Part shown: in pieces, positions 52,921 through 60,790 of the stretch
Numbering within the stretch: position 1 is the first letter of the stretch
Layout of the letters: each line of letters opens with the position of its first letter
NCBI RefSeq assembly: GCF_027594545.1
Contig: NZ_CP115160.1
Coordinates: 1,001,001-1,065,000 of the forward strand
From: Algoriphagus sp. TR-M9
GTDB taxonomy: Bacteria > Bacteroidota > Bacteroidia > Cytophagales > Cyclobacteriaceae
Direction of reading: 5' to 3'
Length of the DNA stretch: 64,000 bases
Made by a program: the position numbers and the translations under genes
Notes under the pieces: model-generated
Told to the model about the DNA's origin: nothing
Database searches by the model: none
The model's input: only the letters and a program-made list of their open reading frames with translations

Positions 52921-54149
52921 TAGATGTCCTGATTGAGAACAGAGATTCCTGCTAGTTGGCAATGCTTCCAAAAGCTGGGGTATGATTTATTCACTACTGC
53001 CGGATCTTCTATACTCACCCGGGTCTTGGTCAGCAAAGGCATAAAAGCCATCGCCATGCGGTGATCGTCATAGGTATGGATTTTCACTTCTGCCGGCATG
53101 GTGACAGATGGGATTACCTGATAGACTTCGGGCTCGATTTCCTTTAGATCAGCATTGAATTTTGCCAGCTCTTGTTGAAGTGCGTAAATTCGGTCAGTCT
53201 CCTTGATTTTCAGGCTTTCCAGTCCCGTGAATTTAGCATCTTGTCCCAAAATAGCGCAGGTCACGGCGATAGTCTGTGCCAAATCTGGGCAGTGAGTGAA
53301 GTCCCAACTTTTCAGGCCAGTCACTTCTTTTTTCTGGAGTAAAACTCCACCGTTTTGGAAAGTGCTTTTGATGCCTAGTTGATCCATGATCGCCACCACG
53401 GCAGAATCTCCCTGCAAACTATTTTCCTTTAGCCCCTCTAAAAACAATTCACCTGAATCGGCACAGGCTAGTAAACTAAACCAGTAACCTGCTCCCGACC
53501 AGTCACTTTCTACCGCAAAAGTAGTAGGCTGGTAAGCCTGCTTGGGTATGTTGATTTTATTTCCTTCCCATGAATAGCTGATGCCAAACTGCTTCATGGT
53601 GTCCAAGGTCATTTCTATGTATGATCTGGAACCTACCTTGCCTTGTAGTTCGATTTCCAGTCCTTTTGGTAGCAAGGGTGCGATCATCAGCATGGCAGAA
53701 ATGTACTGGCTGGACACATCCCCACGGATTTTTACCTGATGGCTTTTCTGCTCAGTCAGCCCATGTACAGCCATAGGAGGGTAGCCTTCTGCTCCCAAAT
53801 AGTGGATTTCTGCTCCTACTGTCCGCAGTGCATCTACTAATATGCCAATTGGACGCTCACACATACGTGGGGTGCCGGTCATCACCTTGTTTTGGTTGGT
53901 AATGGCAGCATAAGCCGTCAAAAACCGCATGGTCGTCCCCGCATCCAATACGTCAAAAACGGGAGGGTTTTTCTTGAGCAGGCTGATCATGGTCTGGGTA
54001 TCACGTGCTTCAGCTAGATTGCTCAGGGTGTTTTTTCCTTCTGTCAGCGCATCTATGATCAGCACACGGTTAGACTCACTTTTGGAAGATGGCAGCGGTA
54101 TATGTGAAGGAGCGAAATCTGATTTTTGAGCCAGATGAATAACTTCCAT
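52920..54149 (-). CDS. aroA: 3-phosphoshikimate 1-carboxyvinyltransferase (EPSP synthase)
   Basis: 409 residues from ATG 54149; a TTG at 54164 could add five residues. Recognisable blocks: LPSSKSESNRVLIIDAL, LDAGTTMRFLTAY, MTGTPRMCERPIG, the VSSQYISAMLMIAPLL segment, VESDWSGAGYWFSLL, LKIKETDRIYALQQELAKF and TYDDHRMAMAF. The sequence LDAGTTMRF replaces the commoner LGNAGTAMRP, so glyphosate class cannot be assigned by eye. It follows aroB by 27 bases. Confidence 0.94.
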   Translation of the reverse strand: MEVIHLAQKSDFAPSHIPLPSSKSESNRVLIIDALTEGKNTLSNLAEARDTQTMISLLKKNPPVFDVLDAGTTMRFLTAYAAITNQNKVMTGTPRMCERPIGILVDALRTVGAEIHYLGAEGYPPMAVHGLTEQKSHQVKIRGDVSSQYISAMLMIAPLLPKGLEIELQGKVGSRSYIEMTLDTMKQFGISYSWEGNKINIPKQAYQPTTFAVESDWSGAGYWFSLLACADSGELFLEGLKENSLQGDSAVVAIMDQLGIKSTFQNGGVLLQKKEVTGLKSWDFTHCPDLAQTIAVTCAILGQDAKFTGLESLKIKETDRIYALQQELAKFNADLKEIEPEVYQVIPSVTMPAEVKIHTYDDHRMAMAFMPLLTKTRVSIEDPAVVNKSYPSFWKHCQLAGISVLNQDI

Positions 54150-54176
54150 AGTTTCGGTTTTCAAGGGACTGATGTA

Positions 54177-55220
54177 TTAGGTATGAGAAATGTTTTGGTA
54201 ATAATGAATGGCTTCGAGGATTTCTTGCCGGGTAACTGGTATGTTATAGGTGCAGTCGCCTATGGAACTCAGCAGGGAAAACATCAATTCTTTGCCTTCG
54301 TTTTTTTTGTCTTGCAGGCAAAAATCCAACACAGGAGCCAAGTCGCTTTCCTGGATTTCTATTTTCCCGTAAACTTTCAGGAAAGCATCCTGAATCTGCT
54401 TCAGTTCAGCCATGGACAGATCCAGTTTTTTATGGGAAAGCCAAGCTTCGCAAATCATTCCTACTGCGATAGCTTCTCCATGTAATAGGTGTCTGGGACC
54501 ATCTAGAAAGTAGGTTTCGAATGCATGGCCTATGGTATGCCCAAAATTCAGGATCTTTCGCAGACCGGCTTCTTTTGGATCTGCCTCTACCACAGATTTT
54601 TTGATCTCTACAGAATGATGGATGAGCGGTGCCCAATAGGAATCTTGCCAATGATCGAAATCCAGACTTTCGAAATACTGCTTGTCACGGATCAGTCCAT
54701 GCTTGATGATCTCAGCATAGCCAGACCGGATCTCTTTTTCAGGTAAGGTTTTCAGGAATTGAGACGCTACAATGACCGTTTCAGGTTCATTGAACACGCC
54801 CAAGTGATTTTTTAGGCCTTCGAAATCTACGCCCAGTTTCCCACCTACGCTAGCGTCCACTTGGGAAAGCAGGGTAGTAGGCATATTGATAAAACGTATA
54901 CCTCTTTTGTAAATACTGGCGCAAAAGCCCCCCATGTCACCCAAAACTCCTCCTCCAATATTGAGGAAAAGTGCTTTCCGATCGAGCTGGGCTTCAGTCA
55001 TGGCAGCCCAGATTTTCATGCAGGTGGCGATAGTCTTATTTTTTTCTCCAGGGTCTATGCTGTAAAAAATACTATTGGATGGAAAAACCTCTTCTACAAT
55101 AGGCAGGCAGTGTTCCTTAGTATTTTCGTCTGTCAAAATAAAAATGCTGGAATATTTGATTCCGCTGAGTACAGCAGTCAAATCTACAGATGCATTTTCA
55201 GAAAAGATTATTGAGTTCAC
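54177..55220 (-). CDS. aroB: 3-dehydroquinate synthase
   Basis: 347 residues, NAD- and metal-dependent cyclisation of DAHP to 3-dehydroquinate. Visible: ILTDENTKEHCLP, GEKNKTIATCMKIWAAM, FLNIGGGVLGDMGGFCASIYKRGIRFINMPTTLLSQVDASVGGK (NAD/metal region), EIIKHGLI with metal-ligand Glu, and NFGHTIGHAFET plus HGEAIAVGM with His ligands. GTG at 55220 is the start. A strong terminator lies 29 bases upstream, so expression may depend on read-through or its own promoter. Confidence 0.96.
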   Translation of the reverse strand: MNSIIFSENASVDLTAVLSGIKYSSIFILTDENTKEHCLPIVEEVFPSNSIFYSIDPGEKNKTIATCMKIWAAMTEAQLDRKALFLNIGGGVLGDMGGFCASIYKRGIRFINMPTTLLSQVDASVGGKLGVDFEGLKNHLGVFNEPETVIVASQFLKTLPEKEIRSGYAEIIKHGLIRDKQYFESLDFDHWQDSYWAPLIHHSVEIKKSVVEADPKEAGLRKILNFGHTIGHAFETYFLDGPRHLLHGEAIAVGMICEAWLSHKKLDLSMAELKQIQDAFLKVYGKIEIQESDLAPVLDFCLQDKKNEGKELMFSLLSSIGDCTYNIPVTRQEILEAIHYYQNISHT

Positions 55221-55248
55221 GAAGGATAAAGTTTACTGAGTTTAAAAT

Positions 55249-55289
55249 TAAAAAAATCTAAGGGGAGAGGAGTCCTTCCCCTCAGATTT
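55249..55289 (-). terminator. Strong terminator between the DAHP synthase gene and aroB
   Basis: Minus-strand AAATCTGAGGGGA pairs with TCCCCTTAGATTT (13 base pairs with one G-U) and is followed by seven T residues. Upstream in the same gap, GTAGC...GCTAC encloses AGCTC/GAGCT, a second nested hairpin. No short Phe/Tyr leader frame is present here. Confidence 0.85.
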
Positions 55290-55378
55290 GAATAAGCTCA
55301 GTGATGATGTGTTACTAGTTTTGATCCTTGGTAGCTTTCAGCTCTTGAGCTAGGGCTACTTACTAGCAGTTTTAAATA

Positions 55379-56476
55379 TTATTTTTTAACTGCATCAGCT
55401 TCTCTAAGCTGCTTTTCTTGACGCTTTACTGACTCCTCGTGTATACAATAAAGCAATTCGCGCATAAACTTCTCGCTTAGGTTTTTGGCTACTCCCTTTG
55501 CCGTACGGCCTTCCATTACTTCTTTCCAACGGTCAGACTGGAATACGGATAAGTGATGCTCTCTTTTATGCGCTCCGATCTGGTCGATCACCGCAAATCT
55601 TTCCTGAAGAATGTCTAGCAACTGGTCGTCCAGATGATCTACTGCTCTTCTCAGGTCGTTTAGTTTTTCGCTAGGCTGCTCAGATTCCAAAGGCTTCTTG
55701 AAGTCAATAGCTGCGATGATTTCTTTCAGTCTTTTAGGAGTCACTTGTTGTTTGGCATCAGACCAAGCTTTGTCTGGATCGTGGTGAGTTTCGATCATCA
55801 GACCGTCCAGTCCGAAGTTTATCGCTTTTTGGGAGATTTCAAGGATTCCATCTCTTTTTCCTACTATATGAGAGGGGTCATTGATGACTTCCATACCTGT
55901 CCATACACGTTTCAGGTGCATAGGCATAGACCAGTTTGGCTTGTTTCTGAATCTTTTGTCGTAAGCATCAGAGAAACCTCTGTGAATAGCTGCCAATTTA
56001 TCCAGACCTACTGCGTGGAATCTTTCCAAAGCTCCCATCCAAAGGTCAAGATCGGGGTTCATTGGGTTTTTTACCATTACAGGGATATCTGTTCCTTTCA
56101 GCGCATCGGCAATTTCCTGTACGGCGAAAGGGTTTACTGTAGTTCTGGCACCCACCCAAACCACGTCCACGTTGTTTCTAAGGGCGATTTCTGCATGAGC
56201 TGCATTGCCTACCTCCACGGTAATTGGGATGTTCAGATGATGACGTACGATTTCCATCCACTTTAAGCCTTCCTCACCTATACCTTCGAAGCTTCCCGGT
56301 CTGGTGCGTGGCTTCCAGATTCCTGCACGGAACATGGATGGGATGATGTTGTTTTCTTTCATTTCCAGACAGATCTTTTCGATCTGCTCAGGAGATTCTG
56401 CAGAGCAAGGTCCTGCGATGATGGTGGGTCCGGTCAGGCCGAGGCCCCAGTCTTTGATTTGTTTGTGCGCTTTCAT
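55379..56476 (-). CDS. Bifunctional DAHP synthase / chorismate mutase (type II)
   Basis: 365 residues. The N-terminal 260 residues form a KDO8P-like (type I beta) DAHP synthase: IIAGPCSAESPEQIEKICLEM, FRAGIWKPRTRPGSFEGIGEEGLKW, DVVWVGARTTVNPFAVQEIADAL, VMVKNPMNPD and DGLMIETHHDPDKAWSDAKQQVTP. The C-terminal 90 residues form an AroQ chorismate mutase (LNDLRRAVDHLDDQLLDILQERFAVIDQIGAHKREH). Enzymes fused this way often sense prephenate or chorismate through the mutase domain. Preceded by a leader peptide and terminator that look like an attenuator. Confidence 0.96.
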   Translation of the reverse strand: MKAHKQIKDWGLGLTGPTIIAGPCSAESPEQIEKICLEMKENNIIPSMFRAGIWKPRTRPGSFEGIGEEGLKWMEIVRHHLNIPITVEVGNAAHAEIALRNNVDVVWVGARTTVNPFAVQEIADALKGTDIPVMVKNPMNPDLDLWMGALERFHAVGLDKLAAIHRGFSDAYDKRFRNKPNWSMPMHLKRVWTGMEVINDPSHIVGKRDGILEISQKAINFGLDGLMIETHHDPDKAWSDAKQQVTPKRLKEIIAAIDFKKPLESEQPSEKLNDLRRAVDHLDDQLLDILQERFAVIDQIGAHKREHHLSVFQSDRWKEVMEGRTAKGVAKNLSEKFMRELLYCIHEESVKRQEKQLREADAVKK

Positions 56477-56497
56477 ATGATTACTGAGCTTTAAATG

Positions 56498-56529
56498 AAA
56501 AAAGCCCGACTCTTTCGAATCGGGCTTTA
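56498..56529 (-). promoter_or_regulatory. Attenuator terminator ahead of the DAHP synthase gene
   Basis: On the minus strand AAAGCCCGA pairs with TCGGGCTTT and runs into a T tract (A tract 56498-56503 on the plus strand), 22 bases before the start codon. Being inside the leader, between promoter and gene, it is an attenuator rather than an end-of-gene terminator. Its 5' arm and loop contain CCGATTCGA (56515-56523), complementary to leader bases 56575-56583. Confidence 0.85.
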
Positions 56530-56546
56530 TGTGTTTATATTTTCTT

Positions 56547-56642
56547 TTAGTTTTTGGCTAGGCAATACACAGCACCGATTCGATTTTGGCTTCGAAAGTA
56601 AAAGTAAAAGAAGGTAAAATATGTCGCTGCTGCTTTTAACAT
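56547..56642 (-). CDS. Phe/Tyr-rich leader peptide of the DAHP synthase attenuator
   Basis: A 31-codon frame running ATG 56642 to TAA 56547 on the minus strand. Residues 7-16 read TYFTFFYFYF: five Phe and three Tyr among ten, the end products of this pathway. The stop codon lies 18 bases before the terminator hairpin. Eight Phe/Tyr codons in a row-like cluster are far beyond chance for a 31-codon frame, and position between promoter and terminator supports ribosome-stalling control: scarce Phe-tRNA or Tyr-tRNA would stall the ribosome at the cluster and leave downstream bases free to break the terminator. Not seen by ordinary gene finders because of its size. Confidence 0.82.
   Translation of the reverse strand: MLKAAATYFTFFYFYFRSQNRIGAVYCLAKN
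56575..56583 (-). promoter_or_regulatory. Antiterminator segment of the leader
   Basis: Minus-strand TCGAATCGG spans the Arg-Ile-Gly codons 20 to 30 bases past the Phe/Tyr cluster. It is perfectly complementary over nine bases to CCGATTCGA in the terminator 5' arm and loop. Pairing would exclude the terminator stem. A ribosome at the stop codon would block or outpace it. Confidence 0.7.
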
Positions 56643-56646
56643 GTGC

Positions 56647-56677
56647 CAAATGTAATAGCCCAATTTTTAAAAACAAA
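56647..56677 (-). promoter_or_regulatory. Promoter of the aromatic attenuator leader
   Basis: Minus-strand TTTG (56674-56677), exactly 19 bases, then TACATTTG (56647-56654), a full match to the Bacteroidota TTTG-N19-TAnnTTTG consensus. The leader ATG follows four bases later, so the mRNA would start within a base or two of it. Confidence 0.8.
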
Positions 56678-56981
56678 ATAATTTTTCTTCTCTTAAATTG
56701 ATAATCTCCTAATAGCAGTTGGCTTTCTTTTGATTTATTGTAATTCTCCTTTGAAAATCCCTGATCTGTAAAATTATATTTTGTTTTTGATTTGAATTTT
56801 TTAAGATTCTTCCTGAAATTTTTTTAAGCAAACTGGCTGAAAATGAATCTGATCTATGAGTGCTGAAAGTGTAATGAGCTTTAATTCAAAGTCGGCTGAC
56901 CTCTAGAAAACACCCTGATAGCTAAGGTAAAAGCTTGTTTCAAATATCAGAACAATCCCTGTCCAAAAGCAGTTTTTTTAA
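56678..56981. other. AT-rich divergent intergenic DNA
   Basis: About 300 bases between the aromatic-leader promoter and the proline dehydrogenase promoter. Apart from T- and A-rich runs, I see no reading frame, hairpin or repeat here. Confidence 0.5.
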
Positions 56982-56989
56982 TATCTTTG
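56982..56989 (+). promoter_or_regulatory. -7 element of the proline dehydrogenase promoter
   Basis: TATCTTTG matches TAnnTTTG and lies 17 bases before ATG 57007; a good -33 TTTG is missing. Confidence 0.5.
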
Positions 56990-57006
56990 CGCCTTATTTA
57001 AGGATT

Positions 57007-58191
57007 ATGCCTGCCCAACCCAATATTTCTTTTGAAAATTTAAAAGTTGCCTTTGCTTCAAAATCAGATGCGGAGCTAAAGAGGATGCACTTGGTCTTTG
57101 CTTTATTGAACAATAAAACTGTCTCAGACATAGGTATAAGCTTGACGCATTTCGCACTGAAACTTCATCTTCCGATCAAGTGGATCATGAAGCAGACGAT
57201 GTTTGGTCATTTTTGCGGTGGAGAGACCATTGCAGAAAGTGTGGAAGACTGTAAGGGACTGGCTGAGTTTGGGATTGAATCTTGTCTGGACTATTCGGTG
57301 GAGGGGAAAGGTGATGAGGAGAGTTTCGAAAAGACCACAAAGGAAATCCATCAGACCTTGGTGGAGTCAGCCAAAACGGACTATTTGCCTTTCGGTGTGC
57401 TGAAGGTGACTGGATTAGGTGACTACCATATCCTGACCAAAATCCAGGCTAAAGAAAAATTATCCGATAAGGAGGAGGCAGCATTCCAGCGTTGTAAAGC
57501 CAGAGTGGATTTGCTTTGCAAAGCTGCTTATGACCTGGGATTGAGAATCCTGATTGATGCGGAAGAGTCATGGTTTCAGGATGTAGTGGATGCCTTGACA
57601 TATGAGGCCATGGAAAAGTACAATACCGAACGCTGTGTGGTGTACAATACTTTCCAGATGTACCGGGCAGATATGCTTGGCAGGCTAAAGGAAGCAAAAG
57701 TGCAGGCAGCAGAGCGAGGGTATAAATTGGGTGCAAAGCTGGTACGGGGAGCATACATGGAAAAGGAGCGAGAGCGGGCTCATGAGCTAGGCTATCCCAG
57801 CCCGATCCAGCCGGATAAAGCTGCTACGGATAGGGATTATAATGCGGGGGTGGAGTTTTGTCTAGCGCATCACGAGCAGGTTTACCTCATGAGTGGCTCA
57901 CATAATGAGAACAGTAACTTGTTAGTCGTGGAACTGATGGATAAATTTGGCATTGATCCTAAGTCTGACCAGGTTTTCTTTGGGCAGCTTTATGGAATGA
58001 GTGATAATATTTCCTTCAATTTGGCCAATGCCGGTTATCGCGTTTTGAAATATGTGCCTTATGGTCCGGTAGAAAAAGTAATGCCATACCTGACCCGAAG
58101 AGCGGCTGAAAACTCTAGCATAGCAGGACAGAGCAGTAGGGAGTTTGAACTAATCAAACGGGAAATAGCCAGAAGGAAGCAAAATAATTGA
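57007..58191 (+). CDS. Proline dehydrogenase
   Basis: 394 residues from ATG 57007; a TTG-initiated frame from 56935 would cross the promoter word. Single-function FAD PRODH barrel, oxidising proline to pyrroline-5-carboxylate. The PRODH substrate-binding blocks are visible: LGLRILIDAEESWFQDVVDAL, CVVYNTFQMYRADMLGRL, KLGAKLVRGAYMEKERERAHELGYPSPIQPDKAATDRDYNAG, and the C-terminal YVPYGPVEKVMPYLTRRAAENSS with its RRxxE motif. The P5C dehydrogenase partner is not in this window. Confidence 0.93.
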   Translation: MPAQPNISFENLKVAFASKSDAELKRMHLVFALLNNKTVSDIGISLTHFALKLHLPIKWIMKQTMFGHFCGGETIAESVEDCKGLAEFGIESCLDYSVEGKGDEESFEKTTKEIHQTLVESAKTDYLPFGVLKVTGLGDYHILTKIQAKEKLSDKEEAAFQRCKARVDLLCKAAYDLGLRILIDAEESWFQDVVDALTYEAMEKYNTERCVVYNTFQMYRADMLGRLKEAKVQAAERGYKLGAKLVRGAYMEKERERAHELGYPSPIQPDKAATDRDYNAGVEFCLAHHEQVYLMSGSHNENSNLLVVELMDKFGIDPKSDQVFFGQLYGMSDNISFNLANAGYRVLKYVPYGPVEKVMPYLTRRAAENSSIAGQSSREFELIKREIARRKQNN

Positions 58192-58343
58192 TCAATTGGC
58201 AGTCTCAGCCGTGGTGCTGAGGTCCATAGACGGTAATCTAAGGTATTGGAAAAATTCTAATACATTAACTAGTTCAAATTTGGCATTGCTTAGCGCAAAT
58301 GCTGAATTTCAAATTTTGAATTATAAATTTCAAATCATATACA

Positions 58344-60050
58344 ATGCAACTTTTAAGCGAACAGGAACTTGAACGTAGGAAAGATAGGGAAGAATTGATG
58401 AAGCTAGGGATAAACCCTTATCCAGCGGAGGCTTTTCCCATCAATGTCACCGCGGAGGATATTCATCGTAACTATGAAAACCGCAAAAATGACTACAAGA
58501 GCATTTCCATCGCTGGCCGGCTGATGAGCCGTAGAATTATGGGTTCGGCTTCTTTTGGCGAAATCCAAGATGCATCTGGCCGTCTGCAATTCTATGTGCG
58601 TCGTGATGATATCTGTGAAGGAGAAGACAAGACGCTTTATAATACTGTATTCAAAAAGCTCTTGGGTATAGGAGATTTCCTAGGCTTGAAAGGCTATATT
58701 TTTACCACTCAAACCGGTGAGATTTCACTTCATGTGACGGAATTGACCATTCTTTCCAAATCTATCAAGCCCCTGCCGGTGGTAAAACGTGATGAGGAAG
58801 GCAATGTGCACGATGGTTTTACCGATCCTGAGATGAGATACCGTCAGCGCTATGTGGATTTGACCGTAAATCCTGAGGTGAAGAAGACCTTTATCACGCG
58901 CTCTAAAATCATCACTCAGATGAGGCGGTATTTTGATGATCATGGCTGGCTAGAGGTGGAGACACCTATCCTTCAGGCCGTGCATGGAGGAGCTGCGGCT
59001 CGTCCTTTTGATACGCATCATAATACGCTGGATATGCCGCTTTACCTGCGTATTGCCAATGAACTATATCTGAAAAGACTTATCGTAGGCGGATTCGACG
59101 GTGTCTACGAGTTTGGGAAAATGTTCCGAAATGAGGGCATGGACCGCACACATAATCCGGAGTTCACCTCTATGGAAATCTATGTGGCTTACAAAGATTA
59201 CATCTGGATGATGGAAATGGTGGAGGAGATGATCGAGCAAGTCACCCAGGAGATTCATGGCAAAACCAAAATTAAGGTAGGAGGCAATGAAATCGAGTTT
59301 GCAGGGCCTTACAGAAGATTGAGCATGTATGACTCGATCAAGGAGTATGCAGGAATAGACGTGAGTAAAATGGATGAGACTGAACTTCGACAGGTTTGTA
59401 AAGACCTGAATATAGAAGTGGACGACTCTATGGGCAAGGGCAAACTGGTGGACGAGATTTTCTCTGAGAAGGTGGAAGCGCACTTGATTCAGCCAACTTA
59501 CATTACGGATTATCCAATAGAAATGACACCTCTTGCCAAAAAGCACAGAACTGAGCCCGGATTGGTAGAACGATTTGAGCTTTTCGTAAATGGTAAAGAA
59601 ATAGGAAATGCCTACACAGAGCTAAACGACCCTATCGATCAGCGCGAACGTTTCGAAGAACAGCTGAAGCTGGCTGAGCGTGGGGATGACGAAGCGATGG
59701 CGATGGATGAGGATTTCCTTCGCGCCCTAGAATATGGAATGCCTCCGACTTCCGGATTGGGTATTGGCATAGATCGGCTGACTATGCTGATGACAGATAA
59801 TACTACCATACAGGAGGTTTTGTTTTTCCCTCAGATGAGACCGGAGAAAAAGCAAGTCGAAATGACTGAGGAAGAAAAACTGGTGTTTGAACTACTCAAG
59901 GCAGATTCTCCTGTGGAATTGCCGGAACTGAAAGGAAAAGCAGGTCTGAGCAATAAAAAGTGGGATGTGGCTATGAAAGGACTGACTGGAAAAGGAGTAG
60001 CCAAAGTGAGCAAAGAAGGTGATAAACTAACAGTCTCACTAGTGGACTAA
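58344..60050 (+). CDS. lysS: Lysyl-tRNA synthetase with C-terminal extension
   Basis: 568 residues; class II LysRS. N-terminal OB-fold ([30 protein letters not shown]), motif 2 [20 protein letters not shown], and motif 3 [16 protein letters not shown] with FFPQMRPE, where a typical bacterial LysS ends. About 65 further residues follow ([45 protein letters not shown]), apparently a small winged-helix-like extension. The extension is encoded in frame without a break. Preceded by 152 bases holding a CTCAGC / GCTGAG hairpin near 58205-58222. Confidence 0.97.
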   Translation: MQLLSEQELERRKDREELMKLGINPYPAEAFPINVTAEDIHRNYENRKNDYKSISIAGRLMSRRIMGSASFGEIQDASGRLQFYVRRDDICEGEDKTLYNTVFKKLLGIGDFLGLKGYIFTTQTGEISLHVTELTILSKSIKPLPVVKRDEEGNVHDGFTDPEMRYRQRYVDLTVNPEVKKTFITRSKIITQMRRYFDDHGWLEVETPILQAVHGGAAARPFDTHHNTLDMPLYLRIANELYLKRLIVGGFDGVYEFGKMFRNEGMDRTHNPEFTSMEIYVAYKDYIWMMEMVEEMIEQVTQEIHGKTKIKVGGNEIEFAGPYRRLSMYDSIKEYAGIDVSKMDETELRQVCKDLNIEVDDSMGKGKLVDEIFSEKVEAHLIQPTYITDYPIEMTPLAKKHRTEPGLVERFELFVNGKEIGNAYTELNDPIDQRERFEEQLKLAERGDDEAMAMDEDFLRALEYGMPPTSGLGIGIDRLTMLMTDNTTIQEVLFFPQMRPEKKQVEMTEEEKLVFELLKADSPVELPELKGKAGLSNKKWDVAMKGLTGKGVAKVSKEGDKLTVSLVD

Positions 60051-60073
60051 TATCTTTTTGGTAAAACTTACAT

Positions 60074-60101
60074 AAACCGGGCTGAGAAGTCCGGTTTTTT
60101 T
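60074..60101 (+). terminator. Terminator of lysS
   Basis: AAACCGG / CCGGTTT with a ten-base loop and a T run, 24 bases past the stop codon. Confidence 0.85.
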
Positions 60102-60239
60102 GTTTTAGCGTAGGAGTGGAAAAAAGACTTCCAATCAGAAGGTATATGCCCAACCCATCGGTGCTAGTCCTCCGTCTCCAAACAGCCTGATTATCTTTCA
60201 ATTATATGCCTCATGACGAAGCCTAATCGATAATCCGGG

Positions 60240-60692
60240 TTAAATCTCAGCGCTACCGTCTTTTTTTCTTTTCATTTCAGATTGGCGCATCGGCATTTGA
60301 TCTATGGTTTTAAAAAGTTCGTCGCAGGAGAGAACGGTGTTTTTTTGGAGTTTCACTCCGCCATCAAGGCCTATCAATGAAATCTGGAATTCTTTATTCT
60401 CTTTGGGTGATTTTTCAGATTCCTTGAATGTGCTTACCCACTTTCCCTCCAGTGTAAGACCTTGGCGATACTTTTGGTCAGTGTTTTGGTACACGACTAT
60501 TCGTCTTTCATCTAATCCTTTTTGATGAGTTTGTAATTCATGAATTTGTTGCTTGAACAGAGGATCTCCCGGGTTTTTCGTCTGAATAATAATTAACCTG
60601 TTCTTCCATTGATGGGATGAAAGATCCTGGGCGAAATTTGCTATTGGCACCATTAGGAAATAGGGAAAAAGTATAAACTTATACATGTTCAT
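60240..60692 (-). CDS. DUF4174-like secreted protein
   Basis: 150 residues with a signal peptide ending PIANFAQDLSSHQWKNRLIIIQT. The WKNRLIIIQT opening, the DERRIVVYQN strand and the late ISLIGLDGGVKLQKNTVLSCDELFKTIDQMPMRQSEMKRK match DUF4174, a small thioredoxin-like domain without an obvious CxxC. Function unknown. It lies 99 bases downstream of the cytochrome/FG-GAP gene on the same strand but a promoter could lie between. Confidence 0.82.
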   Translation of the reverse strand: MNMYKFILFPYFLMVPIANFAQDLSSHQWKNRLIIIQTKNPGDPLFKQQIHELQTHQKGLDERRIVVYQNTDQKYRQGLTLEGKWVSTFKESEKSPKENKEFQISLIGLDGGVKLQKNTVLSCDELFKTIDQMPMRQSEMKRKKDGSAEI

Positions 60693-60790
60693 AGCTACCT
60701 AACCGGAAAAGCCGGAAGTGGTTTTGAAAAGTCACATATTTCTTGTGTATGAGGAGTTGACTCTTAGCTTTTTAGATGGATTGTCTCTAT

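Noticed and set aside
55290..55378. Second Phe/Tyr leader peptide before aroB
   Set aside because: The minus-strand sequence between the DAHP synthase stop and the hairpin contains no ATG- or GTG-started frame with aromatic codons.
58192..58343. CTCAGC/GCTGAG hairpin upstream of lysS, considered as a T-box or leader attenuator
   Set aside because: No T tract, no specifier or anti-terminator elements and no leader frame rich in Lys; only a small hairpin.
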